In this document: in pieces, positions 24,465 to 33,396 of the stretch | How the letters are laid out: the number at the start of each line of letters is the position of its first letter | Numbering within the stretch: position 1 is the stretch's first letter | Assembly (NCBI GenBank): GCA_964443135.1 | Contig: CAYUBQ010000003.1 | Coordinates: 1 to 64,000, forward strand | Length of the DNA stretch: 64,000 nucleotides | Direction of reading: 5' to 3' | Source of the DNA: JAIPEI01 sp964443135 | GTDB taxonomy: Bacteria; Desulfobacterota; DSM-4660; Desulfatiglandales; HGW-15 | Notes under the pieces: generated by a model | The model's input: only the letters and a program-made list of their open reading frames with translations | The model's database searches: none | Told to the model about the DNA's origin: nothing | Made by a program: the position numbers and the translations under genes

Positions 24465-24494
24465 CCGCGCCCGCCCCCCCGGGGGCGGGCGCGG
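24465..24494 (-). terminator. Rho-independent terminator
   Basis: A 14-bp GC stem (CCGCGCCCGCCCCC with its complement) with a tiny loop; on the minus strand the stem is followed by TTTCGTTCT. It lies 22 bp after the stop of the exported protein, so it terminates the BON/exported-protein unit. It can also stop read-through from hsp20. Confidence 0.75.
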
Positions 24495-24515
24495 CTCACG
24501 GGTGGCGAGATCCGG

Positions 24516-24929
24516 CTACCGGATGCTCCAGTTGAGCATCACCACCTCCAAGCCCTCGTCCACACGGAGGGTCCTCATTTTTTCCACGCCCCCGTGCATG
24601 GACTTCACCGTGTACCGGCCTTCGGGCAGCCTGGCGTAGAGCCAGGGACCGTTCGTTTCCACCTCCAGGACCTGCTTGGCCTGCGCGTCCTCGATCCAGA
24701 CCGGCAGGCGGGCCAGGTAGGCCCCTTCCTCCGTGGCCAGCACCACCTTGAGGTTGTACTTGTCCGACGCGGCCTCCATCTCGGACCGTTCACCCTTGCT
24801 CACGCCGCCGGTCATGAAGGCGACGTTGTCCTTCGTTCCCTTCATCACGCCGGCTTCCTCGCCCGCGGCGAAGGTGGCCAGGCCCAGGCTCAGCAGCCCG
24901 ACGCTCACCAGAATCAGCAGCTTTTTCAT
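24516..24929 (-). CDS. Exported protein of unknown function
   Basis: A 137-residue protein with a clear Sec signal peptide (MKKLLILVSVGLLSLGLATF, cleavage near AAG). The mature part has VLATEEGAYLARLPVWIED and WLYARLPEGRYTVKS, reminiscent of carboxypeptidase-regulatory-like or transthyretin-like beta folds. That is a visual resemblance only. ATG 24929 has AAGGAGG 7 nt upstream. It lies 96 bp downstream of the BON-repeat gene on the same strand and is closed by a terminator, so the two are probably cotranscribed and both act in the periplasm. Confidence 0.65.
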   Translation of the reverse strand: MKKLLILVSVGLLSLGLATFAAGEEAGVMKGTKDNVAFMTGGVSKGERSEMEAASDKYNLKVVLATEEGAYLARLPVWIEDAQAKQVLEVETNGPWLYARLPEGRYTVKSMHGGVEKMRTLRVDEGLEVVMLNWSIR

Positions 24930-25025
24930 CTCATACCCTCCTTTTCTTGATCCGTTACGTTCCAGCATGTCCAAAGACTGCGCCTTCTTCCATACGGTCC
25001 ATCCTGCATCTTCCGGCCGCACGCC

Positions 25026-26546
25026 TCAGTCCGCCCGTTCCACCCTGAGGTCGTTGTCCACCCAGACCGCGCCGGCCTCGTAGGCGTTTCGGGCGGCCGC
25101 CGTGTACTCGTTCCAGGAGTCCACCTTGCCGGTGAGCACGGCGGTGCCTGCGTCCACCGTCACATCGACCTCGTCGGCATCCACGAAGGGGCTCCACCAG
25201 AGCTGGTCCCGAACGGCCTCCTCGATCTCGGCGTCCCCCTTGACGGGGTAGAGCGGCTCGGGGCGATACCAGTCCAGCCCGGACAGGTATTGCTCGTCCA
25301 CGTAGGGATCGTAGGGAAGGAACGCCCGGTCGTAGTCCACGGTGATCTTGTTGTCCACGATCTGGATCCCCTCCACCGCCGAGACCGCGTCCTCGGCCCG
25401 GGCCTTCTCGAAGAAGGAGTCCACGCTCCCGTAGAGCCGGGCCGTGCCGCCGGCCACGTCCACCGTAATCTCGTGGGTCTCCAGGTAGGGGTCCCGGGTG
25501 ATGGCCGCGTTGGCCTTCCGTTCCAGGTTTTCGTCGCCGACCGGCTCCCGCGGCCTCACCCGGAGCCGGTTCTTCACTCTGGTGACACCCACCGTGTTCA
25601 TGGCGTCCCGCTCGGCGGCGCGCTTGGCCTTGAGGTTGTCCACCGTTCCTCGGAGGGTCACCATGCCGTCGTCGACCCTCGTGGTCACCGAGAGGCTCAC
25701 CACGCGCGGATCGTAGAGGAGCGCGTCCTCCACGGCCTTTCGGATCTCCGCGTCGGAAACGGCGGCGTACTTTCCCTTTCTCAGCTCCTCCTCCCGGGCC
25801 CAGTCCTTCACCTCCAGATCCTCCGCGTCCACCGTCACCACGCCGTTCACGTGGGCGTCCAGCATGGCACGGCGTTTTTCCGCGGCGCTCCCCACGACCC
25901 CGGAGAGCATCACCAGGCCGTCCTCCACCGCCGCCTCGATCATGGCGTGGTCCACCAGCACGTCCCAGCGAAGGGCCTGCTGCACCTCGGCCAGGATCTC
26001 GTCGTCGGGGCGGTCCGGCACGGGCGCCACGTCGATCCGGTTCTCCAGGCCCGTCACCCCTCGAACCCCCTTGGCCACGGTGGCGGCCAGCTGCTTCTCC
26101 TGCCAGGAGTCCACCGTGCCCCTCAGGGTGACATTTCCGTCGAGCACCGAGACCCGCACCTCGAAGGACTCGGTGGCGGCGTTGTCCAGGAGGGCGTCCT
26201 CGACGTCCCGTTCGATCTCCGTGTCGGACCGGAGCAGGACCGGCTCCACGTCGATCCGGTTCACCACGGAGCGGACGCCCTTGACCGTCTCGGCGACGCG
26301 CGCGGCCCGCTCCCGGGCCAGGATGTTGTCCACGGAGCCGGTCAGGCTCACCACCCCTTCGTTCACGGACACGTCGATGTTGTTCAGGACGACCGCGGGG
26401 TCCATGATCAGCTCGTCTTCCACGGCCCCCAGGATGTTGGGGTCGCTCAGCTCCCGGACGGCGGCCTTTCCGGTTTGCGGCGCGGCCCCCAGGAGCAGGG
26501 CCAGAACCAGGACTGGAACCACTTCTCTCGGCAGCATCTCTCTCAT
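25026..26546 (-). CDS. Secreted protein with six BON domains
   Basis: A signal peptide (VVPVLVLALLLGAAPQ, cleaved near KAA) is followed by six BON domains at about residues 35-105, 106-175, 177-247, 265-335, 340-410 and 435-505. Each carries the V-x-L-x-G-x-V motif (SLTGSVD, TLRGTVDS, MLSGVVGS, TLRGTVDN, RLYGSVDS, VLTGKVDS). BON domains bind membranes or phospholipid and occur in osmotic-shock and envelope proteins. A Tyr/Pro-rich linker separates domains 5 and 6. ATG 26546 has AAGGAGG. The leader contains the 97-bp repeat, and the shared promoter element lies beyond that. Confidence 0.9.
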   Translation of the reverse strand: MREMLPREVVPVLVLALLLGAAPQTGKAAVRELSDPNILGAVEDELIMDPAVVLNNIDVSVNEGVVSLTGSVDNILARERAARVAETVKGVRSVVNRIDVEPVLLRSDTEIERDVEDALLDNAATESFEVRVSVLDGNVTLRGTVDSWQEKQLAATVAKGVRGVTGLENRIDVAPVPDRPDDEILAEVQQALRWDVLVDHAMIEAAVEDGLVMLSGVVGSAAEKRRAMLDAHVNGVVTVDAEDLEVKDWAREEELRKGKYAAVSDAEIRKAVEDALLYDPRVVSLSVTTRVDDGMVTLRGTVDNLKAKRAAERDAMNTVGVTRVKNRLRVRPREPVGDENLERKANAAITRDPYLETHEITVDVAGGTARLYGSVDSFFEKARAEDAVSAVEGIQIVDNKITVDYDRAFLPYDPYVDEQYLSGLDWYRPEPLYPVKGDAEIEEAVRDQLWWSPFVDADEVDVTVDAGTAVLTGKVDSWNEYTAAARNAYEAGAVWVDNDLRVERAD

Positions 26547-26615
26547 GACGTCCTCCTTTCTCGAATGTCTCGGTGTCCGAGCCGTGCGTCTGCCAGGCTG
26601 CGAATCATGGTGTCA

Positions 26616-26712
26616 TCGCAAAAAGCCCGGAGCCTCGAGATCTGCCCACCGGATATCAATAGGTTATAGAGTGTCCAGCGGCGCGTGAGCGGGATTTTGC
26701 GAATGCGTCAAT
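26616..26712 (+). repeat. 97-bp intergenic repeat with inverted ends (copy 1)
   Basis: Nearly identical to 41104-41200. Ends are inverted (TCGCAAAAAGCCC... and ...GGGATTTTGCGAATGCGTC) around a core ATATCAATAGGTTATA. It lies between the putative promoter at 26741-26788 and the BON gene start, so it would be in the 5' leader. It has no coding capacity and resembles a MITE or REP-like element. Confidence 0.8.
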
Positions 26713-26740
26713 CCTGTCTTTCTTTCGATCCTACAGAATC

Positions 26741-26788
26741 ACCATAAGAGGGCGCGAGAGGACCGGCAATCAGGTGGAACCTGTATTC
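26741..26788 (-). promoter_or_regulatory. Shared element plus promoter of the six-BON gene
   Basis: On the minus strand GAATACAGGTTCCACCTGAT (26768-26788 with one more base) is followed by the -35 TTGCCG (26764-26769) and TATGGT (26741-26746) at exactly 17 bp. The best-formed copy of the promoter class. The predicted leader is about 190 nt and includes the repeat. Confidence 0.6.
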
Positions 26789-26919
26789 CGGTGAATACCG
26801 GCCCGCAGCCCCAGGGATGGGGCCTGTGGTGCTTTCGGCTCACTCGTGCCTCCGGAGATCGAGATGGGGTCGCGGGAAGCCTGACCGGCGGCGGGCCTGA
26901 GCAGCCGGGTGTCGGAGAC

Positions 26920-26967
26920 AAATACAGGATGCCCCTCATTCCGGGATGCGGTTTCGCCTGATAGGAG
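26920..26967 (+). promoter_or_regulatory. Shared element plus promoter of the por-ech operon
   Basis: AAATACAGGATGCCCCTCAT (26920-26939) is followed by the -35 TTCCGG (26939-26944) and TAGGAG (26962-26967) at 17 bp, 35 bp before porG. It faces away from the copy at 26741-26788. Confidence 0.5.
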
Positions 26968-27001
26968 TGGTGGCAAGGGAAACGGCATCAGGGAGGCCCA
27001 T

Positions 27002-27574
27002 ATGATTCAGATTCGATGGCACGCGCGGGGCGGGCAGGGCGCCAAGACCGCCTCGGCCATGGTGGCGGAGGCGGCCGTCCGGGACGGCCGCTTCGCCCAG
27101 GGGTTTCCGGAGTACGGTGCGGAGCGCCAGGGCGCCCCCACCCGGGCCTACAACCGGATCCGGGAGAAACCCGTGCGGCAGCACGACGCGGTGTACGAAC
27201 CGGACATCGTCCTGGTGCTCGACGAGTCGCTGCTGGACAGTCAAGGCGTGGCCGACGGGCTGCGCGAGGACGGGGTCCTGCTGGTGAACTCCAGGGAGCG
27301 GCCCGAACGGATCCGGGAGCGCCTCGGGCTGGAGGCCGGGCGGGTGTACGCGGTGGACGCCTCGGGCATCGCCGGGGAGGAGGTGGGACGGCCCATCCCC
27401 AACACCGTGATGATCGGGGCCCTGGCCCGGGTGAGCGACGCGGTCTCCGTGGAACGGGTCACCGAGGAGGTGCGGTCCAAGCTGAGTGAAAAGCTCGACC
27501 GGGCCTCGGTGGAGGGAAACCTGAGGGCGCTGGAGCGGGCGTCCCAAGAGCTGCAGGGGGAGGACCATGGCTGA
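27002..27574 (+). CDS. porG: Pyruvate:ferredoxin oxidoreductase gamma subunit
   Basis: The gamma subunit of the four-subunit 2-oxoacid:ferredoxin oxidoreductase; this domain binds coenzyme A. The family signature RWHARGGQGAKTAS opens the protein, and FPEYGAERQGAP and PIPNTVMIGAL follow. At 190 residues it is the usual size. ATG 27002 is preceded by GGGAGG. Pyruvate is inferred as substrate from the beta subunit and gene order. It is the first gene of an apparent ten-gene operon with porDAB and echABCDEF, and its end overlaps porD by 8 nt. Confidence 0.93.
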   Translation: MIQIRWHARGGQGAKTASAMVAEAAVRDGRFAQGFPEYGAERQGAPTRAYNRIREKPVRQHDAVYEPDIVLVLDESLLDSQGVADGLREDGVLLVNSRERPERIRERLGLEAGRVYAVDASGIAGEEVGRPIPNTVMIGALARVSDAVSVERVTEEVRSKLSEKLDRASVEGNLRALERASQELQGEDHG

Positions 27575-27866
27575 ACCCTTACCGGCGGGCAAGGAGGAGG
27601 TGCGGCCCGGGACCCTGGTTCGGGCCGGGAGCTCGGCCGAGCTGGATCGCAGTCCCTGGCGGACGGAGCGGCCCGTGACCGATCTCGACGCCTGTACCCA
27701 CTGCCTCCGTTGCTGGATCTTCTGCCCGGACGGGGCCGTCCGGGTGGAGGAGGGAAAGAAGGCGGGAACGGACGAGCGCTACTGCAAGGGGTGCGGGATC
27801 TGCGCGGCCGAGTGCCCCGCCGGATGCATCGAGATGACCCCGGACCCGGGTGACCGCGGTCCGTAA
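27567..27866 (+). CDS. porD: Pyruvate:ferredoxin oxidoreductase delta subunit (2x[4Fe-4S])
   Basis: A 99-residue ferredoxin-like subunit that carries electrons from the TPP site to external ferredoxin. Two cluster motifs are visible, CTHCLRCWIFCP and CKGCGICAAECP, with the crossed fourth cysteines of a 2[4Fe-4S] fold. The 40-residue N-terminal extension with SPWRTERPV is typical of PorD. It overlaps porG by 8 nt and precedes porA by 16 bp. Confidence 0.93.
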   Translation: MAEPLPAGKEEVRPGTLVRAGSSAELDRSPWRTERPVTDLDACTHCLRCWIFCPDGAVRVEEGKKAGTDERYCKGCGICAAECPAGCIEMTPDPGDRGP

Positions 27867-27882
27867 GGCCGGGAGGAGGAGC

Positions 27883-29049
27883 ATGACTGAACCCACAGCA
27901 TTGACGGGCAACGACGCGGCGGCGCGCGCCTTCCGGCAGATCGATCCGGACGTGGTGGCGGCCTACCCCATCACCCCCCAGACCGAGCTGATGCACGCAT
28001 TCGCCGAGGACGTGGCCGAGGGCCGGGTCGGAACGGAGTTCGTGCGCGTGGAGAGCGAGCACAGCGCCCAGAGCGCCGTGGTGGGGGCCTCCCTGGCCGG
28101 GGCCCGCTGCTGTACGGCCACGAGCTCGGCCGGCCTGGCCCTGATGTGGGAGGTCCTCTACGTGGCCTCCAGCTGCCGGTGCCCCATCCTGATGGTGGTG
28201 GTGAACCGTGCGCTCAGCGCACCCATCAACATCCACTGCGACCACAGCGACTCCATGGGCGCCCGGGACAGCGGTTGGATCCAGATCTACAGCGAGAACG
28301 TCCAGGAGGCCTACGACAACGTGATCCAGGGGCTGCGCATCGCGGAGGATCCCGAGGTGCACCTCCCGGTCATGGTCTGCATGGACGGCTTCATCCTGAG
28401 CCACACCGTGGAGCCCCTGGAGCTCCTTCCGGACCGGGAGGTCCGGTCCTTCGTGGGCGCCTACGAGCCGGAGCACAGCCTCCTCGACGTGGACGACCCC
28501 TGGACCTTCGGCCCGTTGGCCCTGCCCGACGCCTACTACGAGTTCAAGGTCCAGCAGATGGACGCCATGGAGCGGGCGCTGGAGGTGGTGCCCCGGGTGG
28601 GGGCGTCCTTCGGGGAGATGTCCGGCCGCTCGTACGGTCTCCTGGATGCCTACCGGTGCGAGGACGCCGAGGCGATCCTGGTGGGTCTGGGCTCCACCAT
28701 GGGCACGGTCAAGGAGGCCGTGGGCCGCCTCCGGGAGGAGGGCGTGGCCGCCGGGGCCCTCGAGATCCGGACGTTCCGCCCGTTGCCGGCGGCGCGCCTG
28801 TCCGAGGCCCTGGACACCGGCGCGGAGGTGGGCGTGCTGGACCGGGCCGTCTCCTTCGGCCTGGGCGGCCCCCTGTTCCACGAGATCCGGTCTGCGTGCA
28901 GCCCCCCGCCCGGGACGAGCTTCATCTACGGGCTGGGCGGACGGGACCTGCCGGTCGAGCAGGTGGAGGGCTGCTTCAGCCTGCTCCTGGAGCGGAGGAA
29001 GCAGGGCCGGACCGGGACCGAGGTCCGCCGGGTCGGCCTGGCCGAGTGA
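27883..29049 (+). CDS. porA: Pyruvate:ferredoxin oxidoreductase alpha subunit
   Basis: A 388-residue alpha subunit with the 2-oxoacid-binding YPITPQTELMH motif near residue 30, RVESEHSAQSAVVGAS and CTATSSAGLALMWE. The C-terminal transketolase-like domain includes LVGLGSTMGTVKEAV and GVLDRAVSFGLGG. It pairs with PorB to decarboxylate pyruvate. ATG 27883 has GGGAGGAGG directly upstream. Located between porD and porB. Confidence 0.94.
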   Translation: MTEPTALTGNDAAARAFRQIDPDVVAAYPITPQTELMHAFAEDVAEGRVGTEFVRVESEHSAQSAVVGASLAGARCCTATSSAGLALMWEVLYVASSCRCPILMVVVNRALSAPINIHCDHSDSMGARDSGWIQIYSENVQEAYDNVIQGLRIAEDPEVHLPVMVCMDGFILSHTVEPLELLPDREVRSFVGAYEPEHSLLDVDDPWTFGPLALPDAYYEFKVQQMDAMERALEVVPRVGASFGEMSGRSYGLLDAYRCEDAEAILVGLGSTMGTVKEAVGRLREEGVAAGALEIRTFRPLPAARLSEALDTGAEVGVLDRAVSFGLGGPLFHEIRSACSPPPGTSFIYGLGGRDLPVEQVEGCFSLLLERRKQGRTGTEVRRVGLAE

Positions 29050-29081
29050 ATACGGACCTGCGTGCAGCAAGGGAGCCGATC

Positions 29082-30026
29082 ATGACATCCATCCAGTTCC
29101 AGGACCTGGCCGGGAGGGAGGAGCTCTTCAGCCCCGGCCACGCCGCCTGTCCGGGGTGCGCCGGTCCCATCATCATCCGTCAGGTCCTTCTGGCCGCCCG
29201 GGAGGAGGAGGTGCGCATCGCCGGGGCCATCGCCACCGGCTGCATGGAGGTGGTGACCACCATCTTCCCCCACTCGGCCTGGCGCATGCCCATGGTGCAC
29301 AGCGCCTTCGAGAACGCCGCCTCCACCATCAGCGGCGTGGAAGCGGCCTACCGCGCCCTGACGCGGAGGGGGCGCATCCAGGAGGACATCCGGTTCCTCG
29401 CCTTCGGCGGCGACGGGGGCACCTACGACATCGGCCTGCAGGCCCTTTCCGGCGCCATGGAGCGAGGGCACGACTTCACCTACGTCTGCTACGACAACGG
29501 TGCCTACATGAACACGGGCATCCAACGGAGCAGCGCCACGCCCCAGGGGGCCTTCACCATGACGGCGCAGGCGGGACGCCAGGCCGCGGGGAAGCCCCAA
29601 CAGCGCAAGGATCTCACGGCCGTCGCCGAGGCCCACGGGATCCCCTACGTGGCCCAGGCCGCACCCCACCGGCCCCGCGACCTGATGGGAAAGGTCCGGA
29701 AGGCGATCCGCACCCGGGGTCCCTCCTTCATCAACGTCCTGAGCCCCTGCCCCCGGGGTTGGCGCCACGAGACCCGGGACACCCTTCAGGTGAGCCGGCT
29801 CGCCGAGGAGACCTGCTTCTGGCCGCTCTACGAGGTGGAGGAGGGGAACCTCTCCCTCAGCCGCAAGCCCAAGGAGAAAAATCCCGTGCGCCGGTGGCTG
29901 GAGAGCCAGGGGCGCTTCGCCCACCTCCTGGACGGGGAGCACGACGAGCTCGTGAACCAGATCCAGGGGCGAATGGACGCCCGATGGGAAGCCCTGCTGC
30001 AGCGGGATCAGGGGGCGCAGAGCTGA
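29082..30026 (+). CDS. porB: Pyruvate:ferredoxin oxidoreductase beta subunit (TPP-binding)
   Basis: A 314-residue beta subunit binding thiamine diphosphate and one [4Fe-4S] cluster. Cluster ligands are Cys23 and Cys26 (HAACPGCAG), Cys54 (ATGCMEV) and a late Cys in LSPCPRGW. The TPP motif is GDGGTYDIGLQALSGAMERG, and DNGAYMNTGIQRS matches pyruvate enzymes rather than branched-chain or 2-oxoglutarate ones. That supports pyruvate as substrate, though it is not proof. ATG 29082 has GGGAG upstream. A 139-bp gap without a recognisable terminator separates it from echA. Confidence 0.94.
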   Translation: MTSIQFQDLAGREELFSPGHAACPGCAGPIIIRQVLLAAREEEVRIAGAIATGCMEVVTTIFPHSAWRMPMVHSAFENAASTISGVEAAYRALTRRGRIQEDIRFLAFGGDGGTYDIGLQALSGAMERGHDFTYVCYDNGAYMNTGIQRSSATPQGAFTMTAQAGRQAAGKPQQRKDLTAVAEAHGIPYVAQAAPHRPRDLMGKVRKAIRTRGPSFINVLSPCPRGWRHETRDTLQVSRLAEETCFWPLYEVEEGNLSLSRKPKEKNPVRRWLESQGRFAHLLDGEHDELVNQIQGRMDARWEALLQRDQGAQS

Positions 30027-30165
30027 TCCGGAGGCCTCCCCGGCGTGGCCCCGCGGATTCAAAGGGTCACCGGGGTCCGCCGCCCCTTCACCCCCCGCCG
30101 CGCCGCCTTCCTCCCCCTCCCATGATCCCGAGGAAAGGACGGGAAACGAGCATGGAGGACGGGTC

Positions 30166-32046
30166 ATGACGGGTGCTGCCGCGACGGCGACGCTCCTTCC
30201 CATGGGGGCGGCCCTGGTCTGCCTGGTTCCGCTCCGCTCCTGGCGGAGATGGGCATGCAGGATCGTGGGCTTGACCCTCCTGGCCCTGGCCATCCCCATC
30301 GGGTTCGGGGAGGGCTTCTCTCACACCGCCGCCCCGTGGCTGGACACGGCGGTCCACACTGCGGATCTCCTGCTGCTCGCGGTCGTGGCCGCCGTCACCC
30401 TTCACCTGAGGAGCCTCCCGGGCTTCGCATTTACCGCGGCCCAGCTGGTCCTCCTCCTGTGGCTGGATCTCGGTCCGGCTGGGGGACCCGTTGCGTCTCC
30501 GGCCCTCGCCGCCGACGGGCTCAGCCTGGTCATGGCCCTGGTGGTGAACGGCGTGGGCGGGCTCGTTCTCCTCTACACCCCGACCTACATGGACCGCTAC
30601 CTGGAGGAGCATCCCGGTGCGGCGGAAGGACGGTTCTACGTCTTCCTGGTCCTGTTCCTCGGGGCCATGAACGGGCTGGTCTTCTCCAACGACCTCCGCT
30701 GGTTTCTGCTCTTCTGGGAGATCACCACGGTCTGCTCCTTCGCCCTCATCGCCACGGACCGGACCCCGGAGGCGGTCCGAAGCGGCCTCCAGGCGCTCTG
30801 GATGACCATGCTGGGCGGCCTCTGCCTGGTGGCGGGCATGATCGTGCTCTTCACCCGGACCGGGAGCCTCTCCATGGCGGGTCTGGTGCAGGAACCGGCC
30901 TCGGGCCCCGCCCTGATCGGGTTCGCGCTTCTTTCCGTGGCGGGCCTCACCAAGGCCGCCCAGGTCCCCTTTCACGGGTGGCTGATCCGCGCCATGGTGG
31001 CGCCGGCCCCGGTGTCGGCCCTCCTCCACGCCAGCACCATGGTGAAGGCGGGGGCCTACCTGATCCTCCGGATCTCCCCCGCCGTTCAGGGGACCCTGGT
31101 GGCCCACGTGATCACCTGGATCGGGCTTCTCGGCTTCCTGGGCCTGGGCGCGGCGGCCGTGGCCCGGAAGGAGGGAAAACGCATCCTGGCCTGCTCCACC
31201 ATCATGCACCTGGGGTTGATCACGGTCTGTGCCGGCCTGGGGGATCCCGCCGCCATGCCCGGGGCCGTGATCCTGCTCCTGTTTCACGCGGTGAGCAAGG
31301 CTCTGCTGTTCCTCGGGGCGGGGGCGGCCCGCCGGACCACGGGCGCCGGGGACCTCGCCGGGCTCCGCGGACTGAGCGCCCGCATGCCGCTCACGGCCTT
31401 CCTCCTGGGGCTCTCCCTCCTCACCCTGCTGGTGCCGCCCTTCGGCCTGGTCGCAGGAAAGTGGCTGATCCTGGAGTCCGCCGCGGACAGGCCCTTGGTC
31501 CTGGCCTTCCTGGCCCTGGGGATGGGGTTTCACGTCCTGATCTATGCCCGCTGGGCCGGCGACCTGGTGTGCGCCGTCCCGGGCGGCGCGGGGCGGACGC
31601 CGCTCTCCAACGGAATGGGACTTCCCATGCTGGCCCTGGGCGCGCTCGCGGTCGGGCTGCCCTTCGTGCTGCCCTCCCTGTACGAAGAGCTCGTGGTCCC
31701 CGGGGCGGCCTTCCGGGGTGCGGTGGAGGGTCTCCCAGGCGGGGAGGCCTTCTCCTGGTTCCCGGCCACGGGCGCGGCCCTCGGCCTGGTGGTCCTCCTG
31801 GTCCTGCTGGCGGTCATCCGCTCCGCCGGCCGTGCCTGGGCTCCCCCTTACTGCTGCGGGGCCGAAGGATGGTCGGACGGAGTGCCCGCATTCAAGGGAC
31901 CGTTGAGCCGGTTCGAACCCCACCGGGTGGAGGACGCCTTGTTTGCCTCCGGGATCGGAAGCTGGCCGGTGAGCCGGGTGCTGGTGATCGCCGGTTCCGG
32001 TCTGCTGACGGCCCTCCTCCTGGGGGCCCTCCTGCGAGCGGTGTAG
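30166..32046 (+). CDS. echA: Ech-type hydrogenase ion-pumping membrane subunit
   Basis: A 626-residue antiporter-like subunit (NuoL/MrpA/HyfB family) with about 14-16 membrane helices. Key charged residues are seen in LTKAAQVPFHGWL and HASTMVKAGAYLILR, the Lys residues implicated in ion translocation. It ends with a hydrophobic C-terminal helix after a soluble patch with YCCGAEGW. It would couple ferredoxin-driven H2 formation to export of H+ or Na+. GGAGG precedes the ATG. Downstream genes follow within 12 bp. Confidence 0.92.
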   Translation: MTGAAATATLLPMGAALVCLVPLRSWRRWACRIVGLTLLALAIPIGFGEGFSHTAAPWLDTAVHTADLLLLAVVAAVTLHLRSLPGFAFTAAQLVLLLWLDLGPAGGPVASPALAADGLSLVMALVVNGVGGLVLLYTPTYMDRYLEEHPGAAEGRFYVFLVLFLGAMNGLVFSNDLRWFLLFWEITTVCSFALIATDRTPEAVRSGLQALWMTMLGGLCLVAGMIVLFTRTGSLSMAGLVQEPASGPALIGFALLSVAGLTKAAQVPFHGWLIRAMVAPAPVSALLHASTMVKAGAYLILRISPAVQGTLVAHVITWIGLLGFLGLGAAAVARKEGKRILACSTIMHLGLITVCAGLGDPAAMPGAVILLLFHAVSKALLFLGAGAARRTTGAGDLAGLRGLSARMPLTAFLLGLSLLTLLVPPFGLVAGKWLILESAADRPLVLAFLALGMGFHVLIYARWAGDLVCAVPGGAGRTPLSNGMGLPMLALGALAVGLPFVLPSLYEELVVPGAAFRGAVEGLPGGEAFSWFPATGAALGLVVLLVLLAVIRSAGRAWAPPYCCGAEGWSDGVPAFKGPLSRFEPHRVEDALFASGIGSWPVSRVLVIAGSGLLTALLLGALLRAV

Positions 32047-32058
32047 AGGAGAGACGCC

Positions 32059-32913
32059 ATGGAAGCCCTGCTCGTTGCGCCGGCTGCGGCCGTTCTCGCC
32101 CCCCTCCTGGGGGCCCTCCTCGCGGGGGCCGACCGGAAGGTCAGCGCACGCATGCAGGGCCGCTACGGACCTCCGGTGGTCCAGCCCGTCTACGACGTGA
32201 TCAAGCTCCTGGGAAAGGAGGGAAAGGCGGTCAACCCGTGGCCGCCCGTCTGCGCGGCCCTCTACCTGTTCGGGGCCCTGGCCTCGGTGACGGTGTTCGC
32301 CGCGGGGGGGCACCTCCTGGTGGTGTTCTTTCTCTCCACCTTCACGGCGAGCTTCCTCATCGCAGGGGCCCAGGCCGCGCCTTCTCCCTACAGCCGGCTC
32401 GGGGCGGGGAGGGAGCTGCTCCAGGTCATGACCTGCGAGCCCGTGCTCATCCTGGTGTTCGCCGGGTTTCACGAGACTTCGGGAAGCTTCGGCGTGTATG
32501 CCGTCCTCTCCCATGCCGCTTTCCCGATCCTGCGGATGCCCCTGGCCTTCGTCTCCCTGTTCGTCGTGCTCCTGGTGAAGCTGCGCAAGAGCCCCCTGGA
32601 CCTCTCCTCCTCGTCCCACGCCCACCAGGAGCTGGTCCGGGGCACCCTGACCGAGTACTCGGGACCCGCCCTGGCCATGGTGGAGGCCGGCCACTGGTGC
32701 GAGACCGTGCTTCTGCTCATGGTGTTCGCCCTGTTCGCCGGGAGCTCGCTCTGGGGAGTCGTCCTTTTGCCCGCGATCACCTATCTGGCGGCCCTGGTGG
32801 TGGACAACGTGACGCCCCGCCTCACCTGGCGCTGGATGCTTCGCTGGGTCTGGCCTGCTGCGATGCTCGCGGCCTTCTTGAACCTGCTCTGGCTCCACTG
32901 GGAGGGGAGATAG
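32059..32913 (+). CDS. echB: Ech-type hydrogenase membrane anchor (NuoH-like)
   Basis: A 284-residue membrane subunit of the NuoH/HycD family with about eight helices. The conserved cytoplasmic segment R-M-Q-G-R-Y-GPP...QPVYDVIKLLGKEG and the acidic loops (GRELLQVMTCEPVL; SSHAHQELVRGTLTEYSGP) are present. It connects the peripheral hydrogenase arm to EchA. The stop TAG overlaps the GTG start of echC by one base, which implies translational coupling. Confidence 0.93.
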   Translation: MEALLVAPAAAVLAPLLGALLAGADRKVSARMQGRYGPPVVQPVYDVIKLLGKEGKAVNPWPPVCAALYLFGALASVTVFAAGGHLLVVFFLSTFTASFLIAGAQAAPSPYSRLGAGRELLQVMTCEPVLILVFAGFHETSGSFGVYAVLSHAAFPILRMPLAFVSLFVVLLVKLRKSPLDLSSSSHAHQELVRGTLTEYSGPALAMVEAGHWCETVLLLMVFALFAGSSLWGVVLLPAITYLAALVVDNVTPRLTWRWMLRWVWPAAMLAAFLNLLWLHWEGR

Positions 32914-33350
32914 TGGCCGGCGCGGTCCACAGGCTCCTCGCCCGGGCCCGGAACCGGTCCCCCTGGCTGCTCCTGTTCAACTGCGGAGGGTGCAACGGCT
33001 GCGGCATCGAGATCGTGGCGGCCCTGACCCCGGTCTACGATCTGGAGCGGTTCGGGATCCTCCACACCGGGAACCCCAGGCACGCGGACATCCTGCTGGT
33101 CTCCGGGACGGTGAACCATCGAAACCGGAGGACCCTGGAGCAGCTGTACACCCAGGTGGGCTCCCCCAGGGTCGTGGTGGCGTCGGGCTCCTGCGCCCTG
33201 TCCGGAGGGGTGTTTGCCGGCGCCTACAACGTGGTGGGCGGGGCCGACCGGGTGGTCCCGGTGGACGTCTACGTGCCCGGCTGCCCCCCGCGTCCGGAGT
33301 CTGTCATCGACGGGCTGCTGGAGGCGGCGGCGCGGCTGGGAAAGTGGTGA
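32913..33350 (+). CDS. echC: Ech-type hydrogenase small subunit (NuoB-like)
   Basis: A 145-residue small subunit with the proximal [4Fe-4S] ligands: a Cys-rich start (Cys24, Cys27, Cys30 in NCGGCNGCGIE), a Cys in SGSCALSGG and a Cys in VPGCPPRPE. It lacks the extra ferredoxin domain of periplasmic uptake hydrogenases, as in group 4 enzymes. Start is GTG at 32913, overlapping the echB stop, with GGAGGGGAG immediately upstream. No earlier in-frame ATG is plausible, since upstream sequence is echB. Confidence 0.93.
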   Translation: MAGAVHRLLARARNRSPWLLLFNCGGCNGCGIEIVAALTPVYDLERFGILHTGNPRHADILLVSGTVNHRNRRTLEQLYTQVGSPRVVVASGSCALSGGVFAGAYNVVGGADRVVPVDVYVPGCPPRPESVIDGLLEAAARLGKW

Positions 33351-33396
33351 ACCCATGGCCCTCGAGCGAGGGTCCTCGAACACAGGAGGACCGGCT

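Noticed and set aside
30088..32898. Very long antisense frames (here 936 codons; also 1900-3756 and 37380-40853)
   Set aside because: They mirror strongly coding genes in GC-rich DNA, have low-complexity Gly/Pro/Arg/His-rich translations and no ribosome binding sites or family motifs.
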